NCBI GenBank assembly: GCA_963678205.1
Contig: OY782760.1
Coordinates: 3,224,001 to 3,288,000 of the forward strand
Source: G963556115 sp963678205
Lineage (GTDB): Bacteria; Planctomycetota; SZUA-567
DNA length: 64,000 bases
Reading direction: 5' to 3'
The translations under genes and the position numbers were made by a program. Under the pieces are notes generated by a model that saw only the letters and a program-made list of their open reading frames with translations, made no database searches and was not told the DNA's origin. The first letter of the stretch is position 1; each line of letters opens with the position of its first letter. Shown here piece by piece: positions 60,920-64,000 of the stretch.

Positions 60920-61705
60920 ATGACAATCAACACGCGAATTGACTTGAAGACAATCTTAATTTTAACCTTGATCTTCTTTTGCACGTCTCAGCTATTTGCT
61001 TCAGACAAAGAATTGACAGTCTATGCTGCTGCAAGTACTACAGGACCAATTACAGAAATAGTCAAAAAATTTCAAGAAGAAAACAGAATCGAAATAAAGA
61101 CATCATTTGCTTCTTCCGGTGTACTCGCAAGACAGATTGAACAGGGCGCAACAGCAGACATTTTTATCTCTGCCTCAAAAAAATGGGCTGATTATGCAGA
61201 AGGTAAAGACCTTCTTAAAAATGATACTCGTAAAGACTTCCTCTCAAACACACTAGTACTCATTAAGCCGAAAGATGTAAAGTACAACGATAAAATTGAA
61301 TTTTCAAAAGACTACGATTTTCCAGCAAAACTTACAGGCCGTCTATCAATTGGTAATCCAGAGCATGTACCTGCAGGAAAATATGCAAAACAATCTTTAG
61401 AGTCACTAAACTGGTGGAAGGGTTTGAAAGAAAAACTAATTCTTGCAAAAGATGTACGTTCAGCACTGAGAGTTGTTGAAGTTGCAGAGGCCGATTATGG
61501 AATTGTCTATGGATCCGACGCAAAAAAGTCTGACAAAGTTGAAGTTGCTGGAGTTTTCCCAGCTAATACACATAAACCTATTATATACGTTATCTCATGC
61601 ATCAAAGGGGGAAGTAACAAGTCATCAGAGTTTATAAGCTTTCTCTTTAAAGATACTGCGCAGAAAATTTTTGAAGAATACGGCTTTGTGCCATTACCCA
61701 AATAA
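60920..61705 (+). CDS. modA: Molybdate ABC transporter substrate-binding protein
   Basis: A 261-residue periplasmic binding protein. Signal peptide 1-28 (cleavage after LFA). The mature start ELTVYAAASTTGPI and the ASSGVLARQIEQGATADIFISAS block are the ModA oxyanion site. GKYAKQSLESL and VVEVAEADYGIVYGSDA follow. It captures molybdate (or tungstate) in the periplasm. AAGGAG precedes the start. First gene of modABC, which would feed FeMo-cofactor synthesis. Confidence 0.96.
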   Translation: MTINTRIDLKTILILTLIFFCTSQLFASDKELTVYAAASTTGPITEIVKKFQEENRIEIKTSFASSGVLARQIEQGATADIFISASKKWADYAEGKDLLKNDTRKDFLSNTLVLIKPKDVKYNDKIEFSKDYDFPAKLTGRLSIGNPEHVPAGKYAKQSLESLNWWKGLKEKLILAKDVRSALRVVEVAEADYGIVYGSDAKKSDKVEVAGVFPANTHKPIIYVISCIKGGSNKSSEFISFLFKDTAQKIFEEYGFVPLPK

Positions 61706-61729
61706 TTGTTCTATAAAGCGAGTAATATA

Positions 61730-62431
61730 ATGAATATCACAGAGATATTATCCCAGAACGAGGTTAATGCGGTAGTAACATCACTCAAGGTTGCTCTATT
61801 ATGTGCAGTAACCTCTCTACCTATATCACTTTTACTTGCCTGGATACTTGCCAGAAAAAATTTTTATGGTAAACCTCTACTTGATGCGATAGTACACCTG
61901 CCCCTAGTTATGCCACCTGTAACAGTAGGGTACCTGTTACTGATTACATTAGGTGTACGTGGAATAATCGGAAAGTATCTATTTGAATGGTTTGGTGTTC
62001 GGCTAGCATTCAATTTTTACGCTGCAATTATTGCTTCTATTGTAGTATCACTGCCTTTATTTGTTCGCTCAATACGTTTATCACTAGAGCTTGCCGACAC
62101 AGGAATTGAAGATGCGGCTCGCACTCTTGGTGCTAGTAAATCTCGTACTTTTTTTGCTATAACACTACCTCTTGCAATTCCAGGAATTTTATCTGGGTTT
62201 ATTCTTTCATTTGCGCGCAGTCTCGGTGAATTTGGTGCAACCATGACCCTTGCAGGTAATATTGAAGGAGAAACACGAACTTTGCCACTAGCCATTTATA
62301 GCTTCATGAATGTACCGGGCGGTGAAGGTGCAGCAATGCGTCTTGCAGGCTTATCGATAATCTTATCACTAGGGGCATTTTTTATATCAGAATATCTGGC
62401 AATGAAGTACAAAGCAGCAAAATCTAACTGA
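61730..62431 (+). CDS. modB: Molybdate ABC transporter permease
   Basis: A 233-residue inner-membrane permease with about five to six segments. The EAA loop, which contacts ModC, is seen in DAARTLGASKSRTFFAITLPLAIPGILSG (about 143-171). SFARSLGEFGATMTLAGN follows. The ATG at 61730 (MNITEILSQNE) is preferred to the TTG at 61706, which directly abuts the modA stop. 24 bases after modA. Confidence 0.95.
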   Translation: MNITEILSQNEVNAVVTSLKVALLCAVTSLPISLLLAWILARKNFYGKPLLDAIVHLPLVMPPVTVGYLLLITLGVRGIIGKYLFEWFGVRLAFNFYAAIIASIVVSLPLFVRSIRLSLELADTGIEDAARTLGASKSRTFFAITLPLAIPGILSGFILSFARSLGEFGATMTLAGNIEGETRTLPLAIYSFMNVPGGEGAAMRLAGLSIILSLGAFFISEYLAMKYKAAKSN

Positions 62432-62491
62432 AAACGATATCTTGAATATTGTATAAATAAAAATTACCATTAACTTATGAGAGCATATTAA

Positions 62492-63676
62492 ATGAAGCTT
62501 GAAATAATTTCAAAACTCAAACAAGGCGATTTTAACTTTGCAATTGATACTACTATTGAAAAAGATACAGTAGGCATTTTTGGTGCATCAGGAGCTGGTA
62601 AATCGACACTTTTACACCTTATTTCAGGGCTGAAGATACCTGACCAAGGTCGAATTATATTAAATGATAAAATCTTGGTAGACACAAAAAACAAAATCTT
62701 TATTCCTCCGCACAAACGTGGTATTGGTCTAGTATTTCAGGATGGCAGATTATTCCCTCATATGAGTGTAAAAAAGAATCTGCTATTTGGCAGAAAAAGA
62801 AAAAGCTCCAAACGACTACAATTTGACCATGTTGTCAAAATACTCGAACTTGGTCATCTACTCAATAGAAGACCAGGTAATCTCTCAGGAGGTGAAAGGC
62901 AGCGCGTTGCAATTGGTAGAGCCCTACTTTCTGCTCCTGAGATACTATTGCTAGATGAGCCGTTCTCCGCTATAGACACCAGCATGAGATTAGATCTTCT
63001 ACCCTTTATCAGTAGGATCCATAATGAATATAATATTCCACTTCTTATGATTAGTCATGACCTGCCTGAGCTACTCCATCTTACAGATCATCTAATGATT
63101 ATCGAAAATGGTATGCTTTTAAACCAGGGATTATGTACCGACCTTATATTTGACCACTCCTGCTCACGAAGACTCCTAAATTCTGGTGCAAGCTCAAGCT
63201 TCAACGGCAAACTACTTGCTCGAAATAGAGAAGACGGAACTGCAAGGATCGAAATAATCCCCGATAAATCCCGAACAACTCTCCCTACAGAGATCCTTGG
63301 TCCATACAATGAATCAATAAAAGCTGGAGAAGATATTAGAGGAAGGCTTGCACCTGAAGATATCATTCTTTCCGCTGCTCCAGTTGAATATATCAGCGCA
63401 CAGAACCAGATTCGCGCAATAATTACCCGCACTATGAACCGTGAAGACAGAACCCTTGTCGAAATAGATGCTGGGGGATTAATACTTCTTACAGAAGTCA
63501 CCAGAAAGTCAAACTCTGACTTTATTTATGTACCCGGCAGACAGGTTTGGGCACTATTCAAAGCATGGTCAATTAATTATATCCCAAGTAAAAAGCACTC
63601 AAAAGTAACATCACACATCCCTAAAAAATCTAAAATTATAAAATCTTCTAATAAACATCATTTACAAAAAGCCTAA
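62492..63676 (+). CDS. modC: Molybdate ABC transporter ATP-binding protein
   Basis: A 394-residue ATPase. Walker A GASGAGKST (31-39), signature LSGGERQRVAIGRAL (about 130-144), Walker B ILLLDEPFSAID and switch His in MISHDL. The C-terminal part (about 290-365) is a Mop/TOBE-like molybdate-binding domain, which permits feedback inhibition of transport. It ends with a Lys/Ser-rich tail that is longer than usual. Last gene of modABC. Confidence 0.95.
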   Translation: MKLEIISKLKQGDFNFAIDTTIEKDTVGIFGASGAGKSTLLHLISGLKIPDQGRIILNDKILVDTKNKIFIPPHKRGIGLVFQDGRLFPHMSVKKNLLFGRKRKSSKRLQFDHVVKILELGHLLNRRPGNLSGGERQRVAIGRALLSAPEILLLDEPFSAIDTSMRLDLLPFISRIHNEYNIPLLMISHDLPELLHLTDHLMIIENGMLLNQGLCTDLIFDHSCSRRLLNSGASSSFNGKLLARNREDGTARIEIIPDKSRTTLPTEILGPYNESIKAGEDIRGRLAPEDIILSAAPVEYISAQNQIRAIITRTMNREDRTLVEIDAGGLILLTEVTRKSNSDFIYVPGRQVWALFKAWSINYIPSKKHSKVTSHIPKKSKIIKSSNKHHLQKA

Positions 63677-64000
63677 ACATATTTCTAACTAAATAGCCAT
63701 TTTTTTATCCAATCAAGCAATTACAAATTAAATAATTTGTAGTTGCTTGATAATATAGCTCTGTAAATATACTGAATAATACTCAAATCTAGAATAATTC
63801 ACAGTTAAAATAAAATACTTATTTATCGCTAACTCTTGTATATCACTCGTAAAATATTTATACACATCAATACTACAAGTAAGATAAGCTAACTATAGGC
63901 AGATAAATACCAGAAAAAAATTGCACAACAATATTTTAGGTATATACTAATATTCTAAACTCATAATTATTCCGCTTGAACTTTTAAAATATAGAAAGGG
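63677..64000. other. AT-rich end of the window
   Basis: About 320 bases after modC with no gene. Its only structure is the hairpin at 63712-63751. Confidence 0.6.
63712..63751. terminator. Hairpin after modC
   Basis: ATCAAGCAATTACAAAT pairs with ATTTGTAGTTGCTTGAT over 17 bases with one wobble. No clear T-run follows on the plus strand, so it may work as a terminator for modABC only weakly, or protect the mRNA 3' end. Confidence 0.5.

Overview
The window is AT-rich chromosomal DNA from a diderm bacterium able to fix nitrogen. Evidence for an outer membrane comes from lipoproteins, a beta-barrel porin and a Pel-type exopolysaccharide exporter. The 16S rRNA gene carries the standard bacterial probe and primer sites. 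I cannot place the lineage firmly by eye: a PVC-related or other anaerobic diderm phylum is possible, and the nif gene order (H-I1-I2-D-K-E-N-B-fdx-V, with modABC nearby) resembles anaerobes such as Chlorobium and Desulfovibrio. A 16S search would settle it.

Layout. Bases 1-11600 are housekeeping and miscellaneous genes: gcvT and gcvH (glycine cleavage), a 36-residue basic protein with its own terminator, a thioredoxin-like lipoprotein, a chemoreceptor, lepA, a YgjV-like membrane protein, a secreted flavodoxin-like protein and an EamA exporter. Bases 11870-17835 are a complete rRNA operon on the minus strand (promoter, boxB/boxA leader, 16S, tRNA-Ala, tRNA-Ile, 23S, 5S, terminator). It is followed by about 1.8 kb with no recognisable gene. 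Bases 19480-24290 hold infB and nusA. The nusA leader carries a strong intrinsic terminator between its promoter and the start codon. A 959-residue orphan membrane protein, a YkgJ-type cysteine cluster protein, a flavoprotein and an acetyltransferase follow.

Bases 29660-42870 are one minus-strand operon for a Pel-like exopolysaccharide: a TPR scaffold and a separate beta-barrel (together equivalent to PelB), a PelC-like lipoprotein, a stand-alone receiver domain, PelD with a candidate c-di-GMP RxxD site, PelE, a HEAT-repeat protein, PelF and PelG. No PelA hydrolase/deacetylase is present. The split PelB and the added receiver and HEAT proteins make this the most unusual system in the window.

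Bases 43365-46155 are an MFS transporter and a tandemly duplicated DUF4328 membrane protein with an apparent N-terminal frameshift. Bases 46200-57215 are the molybdenum nitrogenase operon nifH-I1-I2-D-K-E-N-B-fdx-V, reading leftward from a sigma-54 (-24/-12) promoter. Bases 57600-60024 hold a decayed FUSC/HlyD efflux operon. After a small HEPN-like gene, modABC (molybdate uptake) reads rightward from a near-perfect sigma-54 promoter. The nif and mod promoter regions share an identical 13-mer at enhancer-like distance. The sequence therefore suggests that molybdate import and nitrogenase synthesis are switched on together by one enhancer-binding protein, with NifI1/NifI2 giving post-translational shut-off. 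No nifA-like activator lies in the window.
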